In this document: piece after piece, positions 1 to 8,490 of the stretch
Numbering within the stretch: position 1 is the stretch's first letter
Layout of the letters: every line of letters begins with the position of its first letter
NCBI GenBank assembly: GCA_002714465.1
Contig: PAXL01000017.1
Span: 95,381 to 130,880 of the forward strand
From: Gemmatimonadota bacterium
GTDB lineage: Bacteria; Latescibacterota; UBA2968
Direction of reading: 5' to 3'
DNA: 35,500 nt
Translations under genes and position numbers: made by a program
The notes under the pieces: generated by a model
Databases searched by the model: none
Told to the model about the DNA's origin: nothing
Seen by the model: only the letters and a program-made list of their open reading frames with translations

Positions 1-1
1 C

Positions 2-238
2 GCGATTCCGGTCAGCATCCGCCAGACGAACTCACTCGCTACCCGGAAGTGGAACAGCGAGCAGCTCGTGATCAACTTCACCGATGAGGGTGTGACTTTC
101 GAAGAAGTCGAGAAGCAACTGATCGAGCACACACTCAAGTCGACGGAATGGAACAAGAACAAGGCCGCGAGGATGCTGAACATCTCACGGCCTCGCTTAC
201 TCAGAAAAGTCGAGAAGTACGGGCTTGAACCAAATTAA
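2..238 (+). CDS. C-terminal end of an NtrC-family response regulator (partial)
   Basis: Reading frame open from the left edge to a TAA at 236-238, giving 78 residues. The last ~45 residues contain a Fis-type helix-turn-helix: an acidic FEEVEKQLIEHTL helix, then TEWNKNKAARMLNISRPRL and a closing RKVEKYGL. This pattern ends sigma-54-dependent regulators of the NtrC class (HTH_8 family). The AAA+ core and any receiver domain lie outside the window, so the signal sensed cannot be read. The gene ends 314 bases before the sigma factor start. Family assignment is strong; the specific regulator is unknown. Confidence 0.8.
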   Translation, partial: AIPVSIRQTNSLATRKWNSEQLVINFTDEGVTFEEVEKQLIEHTLKSTEWNKNKAARMLNISRPRLLRKVEKYGLEPN

Positions 239-277
239 GGGAGGGCACAAGAGACAGTACCGGTAATTTGTAGCACA

Positions 278-298
278 GGTTGGCCCCCTACGCCAACC
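278..298 (+). terminator. Possible terminator hairpin after the response regulator
   Basis: Perfect 7-bp inverted repeat GGTTGGC/GCCAACC with a 7-base loop, 39 bases after the response-regulator stop. Only two T residues follow directly, so it is a poor intrinsic terminator by itself. Confidence 0.3.
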
Positions 299-552
299 TT
301 ACCGAGCCATTCACGGCAGAGTTGAAGCCTCCCCGGGCGAATCCTCTGCACCCAATACCCCTTGGCGCTGCCGCCTTCTCCCAAGGCAACCGCGGCGAGC
401 AACGGCTCACAGATTTTCCCACGGATTCCCCAAGCAGTAACTCATCAAACGAGTCGAATCTCGTTCCTTCGGGACGATCGCAGGACGCTTTCGCATCACG
501 ACCGTCGCAATGGATGCGCCGTTGTCGTATACGAGTATTCAGGGGGACCGCA
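299..552 (+). other. Leader region upstream of the sigma factor, no gene seen
   Basis: No convincing coding frame. It holds a CCTTGG/CCAAGG inverted repeat (360-365 and 381-386), a small hairpin closing on a TTCG loop near 463-479, and a 10-bp perfect palindrome TCGTATACGA at 525-534 just before the ribosome binding site. A long untranslated leader is plausible. I could not pick a convincing -35/-10 pair. Confidence 0.35.
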
Positions 553-1434
553 ATGCCAGTAGCAACAGCGAGCCAAAAAGAAGACGCAAAGGCTCAGAAC
601 CTCAAAAGAACAGCTCTTGAACTGTATCTCAAGGACATCGCCTACAACACACTTCTTACACCCCAACAGGAATTTGACCTCGCTGTCCGTATCCGCTCAG
701 GTGACCGCAAGAGCCTCGAGAAAATGGTCGAATCCAACCTTCGCTTCGTTATCACGATCTCGAAGGAGTATCAGGGCCGCGGGCTCCCGCTTGAGGACCT
801 AATCGCCGAAGGAAACGTCGGTCTCGTCCGGGCGGCCACACGATACGACGAAACGGTCGGTGTCAAGTTCACGACCTATGCCGTCTGGTGGATTCGTCAG
901 GGCATCCTGTCGGCGCTCGCGGAGAAGGCCCGCATGGTTCGCCTCCCGGTCAACAAGATCAAGCATCTGTGTCGCCTAGAACGGATCGCATCAAGTCTCA
1001 AACAAGAGCTCGGACGCGAACCCAACACAGAGGAAGTCGCGAAGATCGCGGAGATGCAGCCGAAGCAGGTTCAGGATCTCCTGGATGCCTCGCGCTGGCA
1101 TGTCTCGCTCGACTCGCCCCTCGAAGAAGGGCCGGACACATCCCTCCTTGAAATCATCGAAGACAAAGAAGCCGAAAGCCCGGAGCGCGTCGTCATGCGT
1201 CGCGCGATGATCGAGGAGATTCGGTCGGCGCTCGAAACGCTATCGCCGCGCGAAGCCCAGATTCTGAAGATGTACTTCGGGATAAACGGTGACGAACCGA
1301 TGACGCTTGAGCAGATCGGCAACCAGTTCAGCCTAACGAAAGAGCGTGTCCGCCAGATCCGCGACAAGGCACTCTTGGCACTCAAGCATCCTTCACGCAT
1401 GCGCCGCATCAAGGTGTATCTGGGAGAAAGCTAA
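553..1434 (+). CDS. rpoD: RNA polymerase sigma-70 family factor, short primary type
   Basis: Promoter-recognition subunit of RNA polymerase, 293 residues. Visible parts are region 1.2 (about residues 20-52, ELYLKDIAYNTLLTPQQE), region 2 with the core-binding and -10-melting segment (about 57-127, NLRFVITISKEYQGRG to TTYAVWWIRQ), region 3 (about 135-205), and region 4 with the -35 helix-turn-helix (MTLEQIGNQFSLTKERVRQI). There is no region 1.1, as in the ~290-residue primary sigma factors of Bacteroidota and relatives. The frame is open upstream to a TTG at 280, but ATG 553 has AGGGGG at 541-546 with ideal spacing, and the upstream residues resemble no sigma domain. The VOC gene follows after 2 bases. 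A group-2 (RpoS-like) role cannot be excluded. Confidence 0.9.
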   Translation: MPVATASQKEDAKAQNLKRTALELYLKDIAYNTLLTPQQEFDLAVRIRSGDRKSLEKMVESNLRFVITISKEYQGRGLPLEDLIAEGNVGLVRAATRYDETVGVKFTTYAVWWIRQGILSALAEKARMVRLPVNKIKHLCRLERIASSLKQELGREPNTEEVAKIAEMQPKQVQDLLDASRWHVSLDSPLEEGPDTSLLEIIEDKEAESPERVVMRRAMIEEIRSALETLSPREAQILKMYFGINGDEPMTLEQIGNQFSLTKERVRQIRDKALLALKHPSRMRRIKVYLGES

Positions 1435-1436
1435 CC

Positions 1437-1811
1437 GTGTCGAACCCATTCACCATATCCGGAATCCACCACGTCACGCTCGTCGTCGGCGACCTCGAAG
1501 CAGCACGCGCCTTCTACGGGAAGATCCTCGGATTGCCGGTGCTCGACCGACCGAACTACGAGTTCGAGGGCGCGTGGTTTCGATGCGGACCTATCGAGCT
1601 TCACCTGCTCTTGGCGGAAGAGCATCAGGATCCCTCTCGACAACACTTCGCCGTCGAGGTCGACAAATTCGACGAGTGCATCGCCTCCATCCGATGCGCG
1701 GGGGTCGGGATTGTCGGCGGGCCTGGTGTCCGACCGCACAACAGACGATCATTCGCCTTCTGTAAGGACCCGTCCGGCAACCTGATCGAACTCTCAGGGC
1801 CACCCGGCTAG
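1437..1811 (+). CDS. VOC-superfamily (glyoxalase/dioxygenase fold) protein
   Basis: 124 residues, GTG start two bases after the sigma-factor stop. Its ribosome site GGGAGAAAG lies in the sigma gene's last codons, so the two are probably translationally coupled. It begins with the VOC pattern ISGIHHVTLVVGDLEAARAF and ends with FCKDPSGNLIEL, the usual second half of the fold carrying the C-terminal acidic metal ligand. The length fits one VOC module that dimerises. Family members include glyoxalase I, extradiol dioxygenases and antibiotic-binding proteins, and nothing here decides the substrate. The link to the sigma factor suggests housekeeping or stress use, which is inference only. Confidence 0.8.
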   Translation: MSNPFTISGIHHVTLVVGDLEAARAFYGKILGLPVLDRPNYEFEGAWFRCGPIELHLLLAEEHQDPSRQHFAVEVDKFDECIASIRCAGVGIVGGPGVRPHNRRSFAFCKDPSGNLIELSGPPG

Positions 1812-1837
1812 TCAAAACCGAGGCCACCCGGTCTGAC

Positions 1838-1892
1838 ATAACAACAAAAGAGGGGAGCGACAACCAACGTCGCTCCCCTCTTTTGTTGTTAT
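1838..1892 (+). terminator. Strong intrinsic terminator (24-bp perfect stem)
   Basis: Arms 1838-1861 and 1869-1892 are perfectly complementary over 24 bases with a 7-base loop. The stem runs from an A-rich foot through GAGGGGAGCGAC at the top, so the descending arm ends in TTTTGTTGTTAT. It closes the sigma/VOC transcript 27 bases after the VOC stop and should also work in the opposite direction. Confidence 0.9.
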
Positions 1893-2222
1893 CCTGACCG
1901 CCAGCGAAGAGCCTCCCCGAGCTGGGTCAAGGGGGTCCCTTCGAAGCCTAGACCATCCTGCTATTCCTCGCTCAAGAACTTGCCTACGCAAATCAGCAGA
2001 GCAGAAAAAGTCTTGATACGCCGGCTCACAGCCCCTGGGCATAGCTCGACCATCGCTCTACAGCAAACTCACCAAGGTGGGCCAAGTCTTGCTAACACGT
2101 GTCCTTCATTGTCCGGATAAGCAGCTATGGACGGGCTTACCCCTACCTTACTGACCAAAATCGTTCGGTCTCTGGGCGATCTTTCTTAATGACATCTGTC
2201 TGTTACGGGTCTTTAAACGGCC
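1893..2222. other. Intergenic stretch, no gene supported
   Basis: Lies between the VOC terminator and the 3' end of the glycine decarboxylase operon. Frames of about 75 codons occur on both strands, but none has a ribosome site, recognisable domain or neighbour-like composition. No tRNA, SRP or tmRNA motif was recognised. Confidence 0.4.
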
Positions 2223-2259
2223 GAAAACAGACAAGACCCTATTCTGAAGAACTGGGTCT
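2223..2259 (-). terminator. Intrinsic terminator of the gcvPB operon
   Basis: Read on the minus strand: AGACCC, a 2x2 internal loop, TTC/GAA around a four-base loop, then GGGTCT (2234-2259), followed by a T-rich TGTCTGTTTT run. It lies 63 bases after the gcvPB stop, in the expected place for the end of this long operon. Flanking repeats at 2197-2213 could pair with the same bases (see findings). Confidence 0.55.
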
Positions 2260-2322
2260 ATTGTTTCTCGATCGATCTAACACCGTCTATCTTCTAATGG
2301 GCTCGGGCACCGCCTTCATGCT

Positions 2323-3780
2323 CTAATCAACCGCTGACCCAGATGACGGCTCCGTCCAACGCAATACAGGCTTCCTTGCAGCCGTTGCTTCGTCCAGCCG
2401 CCTTACCGGCGTATCGTGCGGTGCCTCCTTCAGCAAATCCGGGTTCGCGTGTGCCTCTTTCGCAATCTTCCGCATGGTGTCGATAAAAGTATCCAGCTGC
2501 TCGAGACTCTCCGTCTCCGTCGGCTCGATCAATAACGCCTCCGGACAAACTTTCGGGAGCGGGAAGTAGATCGTCGGAGGATGAATCCCATAGTCGATCA
2601 GTCGCTTGGCGATATCGAGCGCACCGACACCCGACTCCTTCTTCTGTCGCGACGCGGACAGCACGCCTTCGTGCATCGGCTGGGCCTTCTTCGGACGGTC
2701 GTAGGCATCCTCCAGCTTATGCACAATGTAGTTCGCGTTCAGGACCGCCATCTCGCTCGTCTGCCGCATGCCCTCCGCACCGAGCATCTTCGAATACACG
2801 TAGGCACGGACAACCATACCGAAATTGCCCCAGAAGGTGCTTACCTTCCCAATCGACTCCGGCAGGTCGAAGTCCAGGCAGAACGATTCCCCCTCCTGCA
2901 CAACAAGCGGAGTCGGCAGGTAGGGTTTGAGCATGTCCTTCACACCGACGGGTCCCGACCCCGGTCCGCCGCCGCCGTGCGGCGTCGTAAACGTCTTGTG
3001 TAAGTTGATGTGAACGACATCGAATCCCATCGCGCCCGGCTGACACTGGCCGAGGAAAGCGTTCATGTTCGCGCCGTCGTAGTAGAGCAGTCCGCCACCC
3101 GCGTGGACAATGTCAGAAATCTCAAGAATCTCGTTCTCGAAAACACCGAAGGTGTTTGGGTTTGTCAGCATCAAACCCGCGACCTCATCGTTCATCTTTG
3201 CCTTGAGGTCGTCAACGTCGACAGTCCCGTCTTCAGTCGACTTGAGTTCTACAACGTCGTAACCACACATCGCCGCTGTAGCCGGGTTCGTGCCGTGCGC
3301 CGAGTCGGGCACCAAGACGACCTTTTTCTCATTCCCGTTTGCTCTGTGATGTGCTGCGATCAATGAGATCCCGACGAACTCGCCCTGCGCCCCGGCCGCA
3401 GGCTGGAATGTGAACGTGTCCATGCCCGTCACGGCCTTAAGCGTCTGCTCCATCTCCCAGATCATCCGAAGCGTGTGTTGGTTCTGCGGCTCCATTGGGT
3501 GCATCCCGGCGATCTCGGGAACACGCGCAGCCTTCTCGTGCACCTTCGGATTATACTTCATCGAGCACGAGCCAAGCGGGTAAAAATTTGTGTCAATGCT
3601 GAAGTTCAGGTGCGACAGGCTCACGTAGTGGCGAACAAGTTCCAATTCACTCACTTCGGGAAGCACCGGCGCGCTCTTACGCTTCAGGCTAGCGGGGATG
3701 TTCGGCTCGTCGGAGGCCGGGAAAGTCGTGCATCGACGTCCTGGTTGGCTCTTCTCGAAGATCAGCATCTTCTCGCTCAT
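2323..3780 (-). CDS. gcvPB: Glycine dehydrogenase (decarboxylating) subunit 2
   Basis: C-terminal half of the split P-protein of the glycine cleavage system, 485 residues. It decarboxylates glycine on PLP and passes the aminomethyl group to the lipoyl H-protein in the cytoplasm. The PLP lysine is visible as K262 in INLHKTFTTPHGGGGPG. The conserved N-terminal block NFYPLGSCSMKYNP (about 65-78) and the PAAGAQGE block (about 127-134) are intact. The ATG overlaps the gcvPA stop by 4 bases, typical of the alpha2beta2 two-gene form. The T, H and L protein genes are not in the window. Confidence 0.97.
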   Translation of the reverse strand: MSEKMLIFEKSQPGRRCTTFPASDEPNIPASLKRKSAPVLPEVSELELVRHYVSLSHLNFSIDTNFYPLGSCSMKYNPKVHEKAARVPEIAGMHPMEPQNQHTLRMIWEMEQTLKAVTGMDTFTFQPAAGAQGEFVGISLIAAHHRANGNEKKVVLVPDSAHGTNPATAAMCGYDVVELKSTEDGTVDVDDLKAKMNDEVAGLMLTNPNTFGVFENEILEISDIVHAGGGLLYYDGANMNAFLGQCQPGAMGFDVVHINLHKTFTTPHGGGGPGSGPVGVKDMLKPYLPTPLVVQEGESFCLDFDLPESIGKVSTFWGNFGMVVRAYVYSKMLGAEGMRQTSEMAVLNANYIVHKLEDAYDRPKKAQPMHEGVLSASRQKKESGVGALDIAKRLIDYGIHPPTIYFPLPKVCPEALLIEPTETESLEQLDTFIDTMRKIAKEAHANPDLLKEAPHDTPVRRLDEATAARKPVLRWTEPSSGSAVD

Positions 3781-5117
3781 ATCGCCCCCTCCACAGCTTT
3801 CACCAAGCGATCCACGTCATCAGGTGATCGCTTCTCGGTCACGCACGTCAGAACGCAGTTCGACAAGTCCTCGTAAAAGCGCCCCAAGTCGACACCGGCC
3901 GATATCCCCGATTGCGAGAGCCGATCGAGCAGGTCGGTTGCCGGCATCGGTGTCTGCCAGACGAACTCGTTGAAGAACGGCCCCCCGAACGGGCTCGAGA
4001 CACCGGGTAAGCCGCACAGCGCTTCCTGTGCTGCGTGGCTCCGTTCCCAGTTCACCGCACCGACCTCCGCAAGCCCCTTCGGCCCGAGTGCCGAGAGGTA
4101 TACGGTAACCGCCGTCCCACAAAGCGTCTGGTTCGTGCAGATATTCGAGGTCGCCTTGTCCCGACGAATATCCTGTTCTCGCGTCTTGAGCGTCAGGACA
4201 TAGGCCCGCTTCCCGTTAACATCGGTAGTCTGCCCGACGATCCGGCCCGGCATCCGTCGAATATGTTCGTGTCGCGTCGCGAAGAACCCGACGTAAGGTC
4301 CACCAAAACTCAAAGGCAGACCGAGCGGCTGACCGTCACCGACGACGATATCCGCACCATACGAACCTGGAGGTTCGATCTGTCCAAGTGTGATTGGGTT
4401 CACGGCTGCTATAGACAAGGGGGAACGATCGGCGAGCAGAGCGCCGATCTCATCGAGCGGCTCTAGCACACCCAGGAAGTTCGGGTTCTGGATCACGACG
4501 GCCGTCGCTGAGTCGTCAGCGTTGTCGGCGAGCCAATCGAGGTCGATCGTCCCGCCCAGCGTCCATGGCGCCGTCACGATCTGGAGTCCGATCCCGCGGA
4601 CATACGTCTCGACCACGCTTCTGTAAAACGGGTGCAGGCTTCGTGGAAGAATCACGCGCTTCCCCGGCCGGATTCGCATCGCCATCAGGACCGCTTCGGC
4701 AAGGGCCGACGATCCGTCATACATCGACGCGTTCGCGACCTCCATACCGGTCAGCTCGCACATCATCGTCTGGAATTCGAAGATCACACGCAGCGTGCCT
4801 TGGCTGACCTCCGGCTGATACGGCGTGTAGGCGGTGAAGAACTCGCCCCTCGAGATCGTAGCATCGACGACCGACGGCGCGAAGTGGTCGTATGCGCCCG
4901 CACCGAGAAAGCTCAATTCAGGAGCCGCGGCGCGTGACGCCGCTGCGATCGAGTCCACAAGACCGACCCCTTCCATTTCGGTCATTCCTGGAGGCAGATC
5001 GAGTGTCGGCATCCGCAGCGAGTCAGGTATCGGCGCCCTCAGATCTTGGACATCTTCGAGCCCCAGCGCGGCGAGCATCGTGGTGATGTCTTCCTCTGTA
5101 TGAGGCGTGTAATCCAT
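3777..5117 (-). CDS. gcvPA: Glycine dehydrogenase (decarboxylating) subunit 1
   Basis: N-terminal half of the split glycine decarboxylase, 446 residues, full length for the family. Characteristic blocks are FLGAGAYDHFAPSVVDA, TAYTPYQPEVSQGTLRVIFE, NASMYDGSSALAEA, and the C-terminal RRDKATSNICTNQ. It lacks the PLP lysine, which is in the partner subunit. AAGGAG lies 5 bases upstream of the ATG, inside the last codons of coaE, so it is coupled to that gene and in turn overlaps gcvPB by 4 bases. There is no room for a separate glycine riboswitch before this gene. Confidence 0.97.
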   Translation of the reverse strand: MDYTPHTEEDITTMLAALGLEDVQDLRAPIPDSLRMPTLDLPPGMTEMEGVGLVDSIAAASRAAAPELSFLGAGAYDHFAPSVVDATISRGEFFTAYTPYQPEVSQGTLRVIFEFQTMMCELTGMEVANASMYDGSSALAEAVLMAMRIRPGKRVILPRSLHPFYRSVVETYVRGIGLQIVTAPWTLGGTIDLDWLADNADDSATAVVIQNPNFLGVLEPLDEIGALLADRSPLSIAAVNPITLGQIEPPGSYGADIVVGDGQPLGLPLSFGGPYVGFFATRHEHIRRMPGRIVGQTTDVNGKRAYVLTLKTREQDIRRDKATSNICTNQTLCGTAVTVYLSALGPKGLAEVGAVNWERSHAAQEALCGLPGVSSPFGGPFFNEFVWQTPMPATDLLDRLSQSGISAGVDLGRFYEDLSNCVLTCVTEKRSPDDVDRLVKAVEGAI

Positions 5118-5119
5118 GC

Positions 5120-5713
5120 TTACTCCTTAACTGATTCCGTCAGCGCGCCCCAGACTCGGCCGGCTTCACGTTTCAGATCCGTCTCTGTGCCGTCGTTCAC
5201 GATCACATAGTCGGCGTGCTTGATCTTCTCCGCTTCCGGCATCTGATGCTTCATGCGGGCGCGCACATCGGCTTCGTCGAAGCCCTGTCGCTTCATCGCC
5301 CTATCGACGCGGACCTGCTCGGATGCCGTGACCACAACGATCTTCTCGTAGATCCCTTCCGGATCGCCCCTCTCCAGCAGAACCGACGCTTCGACCACGA
5401 GCAAATCAGCCTCTGAAGCCTTCACGACCTCCCTGAGCCGCTTCCCAACCTCGGGCCAGACAACATCAGTCAACCGTCGCCTGGTCTCGCCGTTCAGGAA
5501 CGCCCGGCGACCGAGTTCGCTCCGGTTGAACGATCCGTCTGCCTTAATCAGATCCTCTCCGAAAGCATCGATAAGGGCCTTCCGAACAGCATAGTCTTCA
5601 AGTGCCTTGTGACCGACCTTGTCTGCATCGACCCGATCGGCGCCCCACGACTCAAACAGGGAGCAGACCGTGCTCTTGCCCGACCCGATCCCTCCAGTAA
5701 CGCCTATCGTCAT
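5120..5713 (-). CDS. coaE: Dephospho-CoA kinase
   Basis: Last step of coenzyme A synthesis: ATP-dependent 3'-phosphorylation of dephospho-CoA. 197 residues, normal length. Walker A GGIGSGKS lies at about residues 8-15, followed by DADKVGH (CoA-substrate region, about 29-35), VVWPEVGKRL and LLVVEASVLLE, and then the lid with VRVDRAMKRQGFDEADVRARM. The ATG overlaps the upstream peptidase stop by 4 bases. Its own stop is 2 bases before gcvPA. It is probably here for operon economy rather than a direct link to glycine cleavage. Confidence 0.95.
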   Translation of the reverse strand: MTIGVTGGIGSGKSTVCSLFESWGADRVDADKVGHKALEDYAVRKALIDAFGEDLIKADGSFNRSELGRRAFLNGETRRRLTDVVWPEVGKRLREVVKASEADLLVVEASVLLERGDPEGIYEKIVVVTASEQVRVDRAMKRQGFDEADVRARMKHQMPEAEKIKHADYVIVNDGTETDLKREAGRVWGALTESVKE

Positions 5714-6729
5714 AGGTCGCGCTCCCGTCTGATCTTTGCTTGCAGTCTCAGCGGCAACCCTTCGAGCGGATCCTCTTCCTCCCAGCGCTTCAAAGTGCGT
5801 CGATTCTTCCGACGTACCCCTGCCCAGACTATAAGGACTAGAAGGACGATGTAAAGCCAGAGCGCCGCTTCCGAAGTAACGAGCGCTCGAAGCCCGAATC
5901 GCTGCGACACGAAGCCGGCGAAATCTGCCTCGAACCGGTCGGCAGAGCGACCGGTAACCCGGAAAAGCGCCACATCGAAGGGTGTGCCGTCCCTGAGATC
6001 GCCGACGAGCCGTTCGAGTGCACCCTCGCCACCGAGGGAAACGACGAACAGCACAGCCAAGTAGCTCTGATCGTATGCGAGATGAGCGCGATTGGCACCG
6101 AACCCGAGGACGTAATTGACTTCACCTAACGGGATCAACTCGCCACGGATCGCCGCAACCGCAACTCCAAAGCTCTGCTGCAGACGCCACTCGCGAGCAA
6201 CCCACATGGCCAGACCTTCGTTGAACCAGACAGGTACCCGGTTTCCGGTTTCGTGGATAGCGTGATGGAGGAGAATGTGGGAGAATTCGTGCCGGGCCGT
6301 TCGAAGGAGGGCCTCCGTCTGGCCGGGTCGATATCGGAGGATAATCGTTTTTGCCTGGGGGTAGGCAACACCGATGCCCCAATGGGGGATGCGATTTTGG
6401 GTCAGCGTGTTGAAGTCCCGAGCAGAGCGGACCACGTATACCTGCACGTCCGGAACAGGAACATCACCGAGCTGGTCAGCGACCTCTTCACGGAGCGTCA
6501 CTAGTTGATTCAGCAGATACGAACCCTGCAGAACTTCGCGCGCAGGAAGGAGCAGTGTCAACCCCTCGGATTCGATTTGCGACCAGTCGGTCTCCTGCGC
6601 TCCCGCACTTGTGAAGAGGACGAAGCAGAGAGCTGCGACAAGACTACTTCTTACTCTGACCCAGATACTTGAAGAAGTCCGTGCCCAGGGGCAGAACGAC
6701 GGTCGTACCCTGACCGAGCGTCTTTTCAT
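5710..6729 (-). CDS. Membrane-anchored MA-like zinc peptidase
   Basis: 339 residues. The zinc site is HEFSH (147-151), with E171 in WFNEGLAMWVA as the likely third ligand: the gluzincin pattern of the peptidase MA-like family. A hydrophobic signal segment (about 29-44, ending TSAGA) and a C-terminal transmembrane helix (about 284-304, LWLYIVLLVLIVWAG) followed by a basic tail suggest a periplasmic catalytic domain anchored in the inner membrane. The only canonical start is ATG 6729, which overlaps hflC by 86 bases and gives an unusually long Arg-rich n-region. GAGG precedes it. A non-canonical start nearer residue 28 is possible. Substrate unknown; placement after hflKC hints at envelope protein quality control. 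Confidence 0.8.
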   Translation of the reverse strand: MKRRSVRVRPSFCPWARTSSSIWVRVRSSLVAALCFVLFTSAGAQETDWSQIESEGLTLLLPAREVLQGSYLLNQLVTLREEVADQLGDVPVPDVQVYVVRSARDFNTLTQNRIPHWGIGVAYPQAKTIILRYRPGQTEALLRTARHEFSHILLHHAIHETGNRVPVWFNEGLAMWVAREWRLQQSFGVAVAAIRGELIPLGEVNYVLGFGANRAHLAYDQSYLAVLFVVSLGGEGALERLVGDLRDGTPFDVALFRVTGRSADRFEADFAGFVSQRFGLRALVTSEAALWLYIVLLVLIVWAGVRRKNRRTLKRWEEEDPLEGLPLRLQAKIRRERDL

Positions 6730-7501
6730 AGGCCTCGAGGGTCCTCTGAAACTCGTAAAACTTGGGATCCTGCTGGAACGCGTCCGCGTAAATCTTCAGC
6801 GCTTCGGCATCACCCTGACCACGTATAAACTGGGCCTTCTGGAATGCATTCGACTGGATGCGGGTCACTTCGAGATCCGTTTCGGCCTTGATCTTCAGCG
6901 CCACCTCTTCACCCTCGGCTCGATACTCCTTCGCCTGTCTAGCACGCTCCGCCCTCATGCGATCGAACACGTTCTTCTTGTTTTCCTCGGGCAGATCGGC
7001 ACGTTTGATCCGAACGTCGACCACCTCGATGCCCAAGTCGGCGGCATCTGTTCGTGATCGATCCGTCACTGCGGTCATGATCTGGTCACGCTCACCGCTT
7101 ACGATCTCTTCAAGTGTCCGCTTGCCGAGCTCCTCGCGAACAGCAGCGTAGATAATGTCGTCGAGCCGTGACTGCGCTCCGAATATCGTCTGCACCGATC
7201 GCAGGAACTTTAGCGGATCGACGATCTTCCATCGAGCAAAGTTGTCGACGATCAGGTTCTTCTTGTCCTGCGTGTAGATCGGCGCCGGATCGGCGTCGCT
7301 GAACAGAAGGCGCCTATCGAAAGAGTGCACCTGCTCTACAAACGGGGCCTTCCAGTTGAGACCGGGTTCTACGATCGTGCGCTTGGGTTCACCAAGCCGT
7401 GTCACGACCACCTGCTCCCGCTCATCAATGATGAACAGAACGGCGTCGGCCAAGATGCCGAACAACACCAGTACCACAAGGGCCGCTATCAAGTTTCTCA
7501 T
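6644..7501 (-). CDS. hflC: SPFH/band-7 protein HflC
   Basis: 285 residues. N-terminal membrane anchor (about 5-23), then a band-7 domain beginning REQVVVTRLGEPKRTIVEPGLNWKAP, and a long helical region rich in Glu, Arg and Ala (RMRAERARQAKEYRAEGEEVALKI) ending near FFKYLGQSKK. HflC and HflK form the cage that surrounds and restrains the FtsH protease in the inner membrane. The start overlaps the hflK stop by 4 bases, with GGAGGAG in the hflK tail. Length and order match the usual hflK-hflC pair. The downstream peptidase frame begins inside its last codons. Confidence 0.95.
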   Translation of the reverse strand: MRNLIAALVVLVLFGILADAVLFIIDEREQVVVTRLGEPKRTIVEPGLNWKAPFVEQVHSFDRRLLFSDADPAPIYTQDKKNLIVDNFARWKIVDPLKFLRSVQTIFGAQSRLDDIIYAAVREELGKRTLEEIVSGERDQIMTAVTDRSRTDAADLGIEVVDVRIKRADLPEENKKNVFDRMRAERARQAKEYRAEGEEVALKIKAETDLEVTRIQSNAFQKAQFIRGQGDAEALKIYADAFQQDPKFYEFQRTLEAYEKTLGQGTTVVLPLGTDFFKYLGQSKK

Positions 7502-8481
7502 TGTCCGGAGCCTCCTCCCGCCGACTGACGTGGCAGGTTCAGCACGTTCAGTAATCCGCCCTTACCGTCCGACTGGACCACATACTTCTGTATGCTGGGC
7601 AGTATCTTCTCCATTGTCTCCAGGTACAGCCGTTTTTCAGTAACGTCACGCGCGTTGCGATACTCCTTGAGCACGGTCAGGAATCGATCCGCGTCACCTT
7701 GGGACCGCTTCACCCTTTCCACCGAGTAGGCTTCTGCGCCCCGGAGCTGTTTTTCCGCTTCGCCGCGTGCTCTCGGAATGATCTCGTTGCGGTAGGCCTC
7801 GGCCTCGTTTCGCATCCGCTCTCGATCCTCGCGGGCACTCGCAACATCCTTGAACGCCTGGTCAACTTCTCGCGGCACTGACACCGCTTGCAGCTTCACG
7901 TTCTCAAGCCGCACGCCCATCCCGTAGAGTTCGAACACCGACCGGATCTCCTCCTCGATCTCCGTTTGGATCTGGAGCTTCCCTTCGGTCAACGCCTGAT
8001 CGATCGTGTGGCGACCCACGACCTGTCGCAGCGCAGACTCGGCAACACCGCGGACGGCCTCAGTCTGGCCGGCCACGTTGAAAAGGTAGTCCTTCAAGTT
8101 GCTAATCCGGAACTGCACGATCAGCTCCACATCCACTATATTCTCATCACCCGTCAGCATAACAGATTCGCGAAGCACCTTCTGGTATCGTGGCGCAGGG
8201 TCCAGACTGATTGTTCGGAAGCCGATCTCGATCCGCTTCACCTGCGTCACCTTCTCCTTCTCAATTCGCTCGAACGGACGCGGCAGGTGGTAGTGGATAC
8301 CGGAATCCGACAACTGTACCGCCTTCCCGAAGCGCAGCACGACCGCCTGCTCCTCCGGGTTGACGATATAGATACCGCTCGCCAGCCACAGCAGAAGGAT
8401 CCCGGCCAGCGCGTAGACGATCATACGCGGACTGACGTTCAGATCCAGGTTGGGTCTGTTCGGAAAATCGTACTGTTGCAT
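7498..8481 (-). CDS. hflK: SPFH/band-7 protein HflK
   Basis: 327 residues, partner of HflC in the FtsH-regulating membrane complex. A short Pro/Asn-containing N-terminus precedes a transmembrane helix (about 20-40), then YIVNPEEQAVVLRFGKAVQLSDSG at the start of the band-7 domain, and RGVAESALRQVVGRHTIDQALTEG in the middle, which is highly typical of HflK. The C-terminus is Gly/Ser/Gln-rich. The start lies 9 bases after the kinase stop, with GAGG in the gap. The order kinase-hflK-hflC is transcribed from the promoter at 9473-9501. Confidence 0.95.
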   Translation of the reverse strand: MQQYDFPNRPNLDLNVSPRMIVYALAGILLLWLASGIYIVNPEEQAVVLRFGKAVQLSDSGIHYHLPRPFERIEKEKVTQVKRIEIGFRTISLDPAPRYQKVLRESVMLTGDENIVDVELIVQFRISNLKDYLFNVAGQTEAVRGVAESALRQVVGRHTIDQALTEGKLQIQTEIEEEIRSVFELYGMGVRLENVKLQAVSVPREVDQAFKDVASAREDRERMRNEAEAYRNEIIPRARGEAEKQLRGAEAYSVERVKRSQGDADRFLTVLKEYRNARDVTEKRLYLETMEKILPSIQKYVVQSDGKGGLLNVLNLPRQSAGGGSGQ

Positions 8482-8490
8482 ATGCGCGCC

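Noticed and set aside
280..552. N-terminal extension of the sigma factor from TTG 280
   Set aside because: ATG 553 has an ideal ribosome site, the extension resembles no sigma domain, and the region carries hairpins typical of a leader.
1893..2040. Possible tRNA (TTCGAAG followed by GCC, like a T-loop)
   Set aside because: The flanking bases do not form a T-stem, acceptor stem or anticodon arm on either strand.
2099..2326. 75-codon plus-strand frame before gcvPB
   Set aside because: No ribosome site or family resemblance; it crosses the terminator and overlaps the gcvPB end.
3777..5117. Glycine riboswitch for the gcvP genes
   Set aside because: gcvPA starts 2 bases after coaE with its ribosome site inside coaE; there is no leader for a riboswitch, and none was seen before the operon's first gene.
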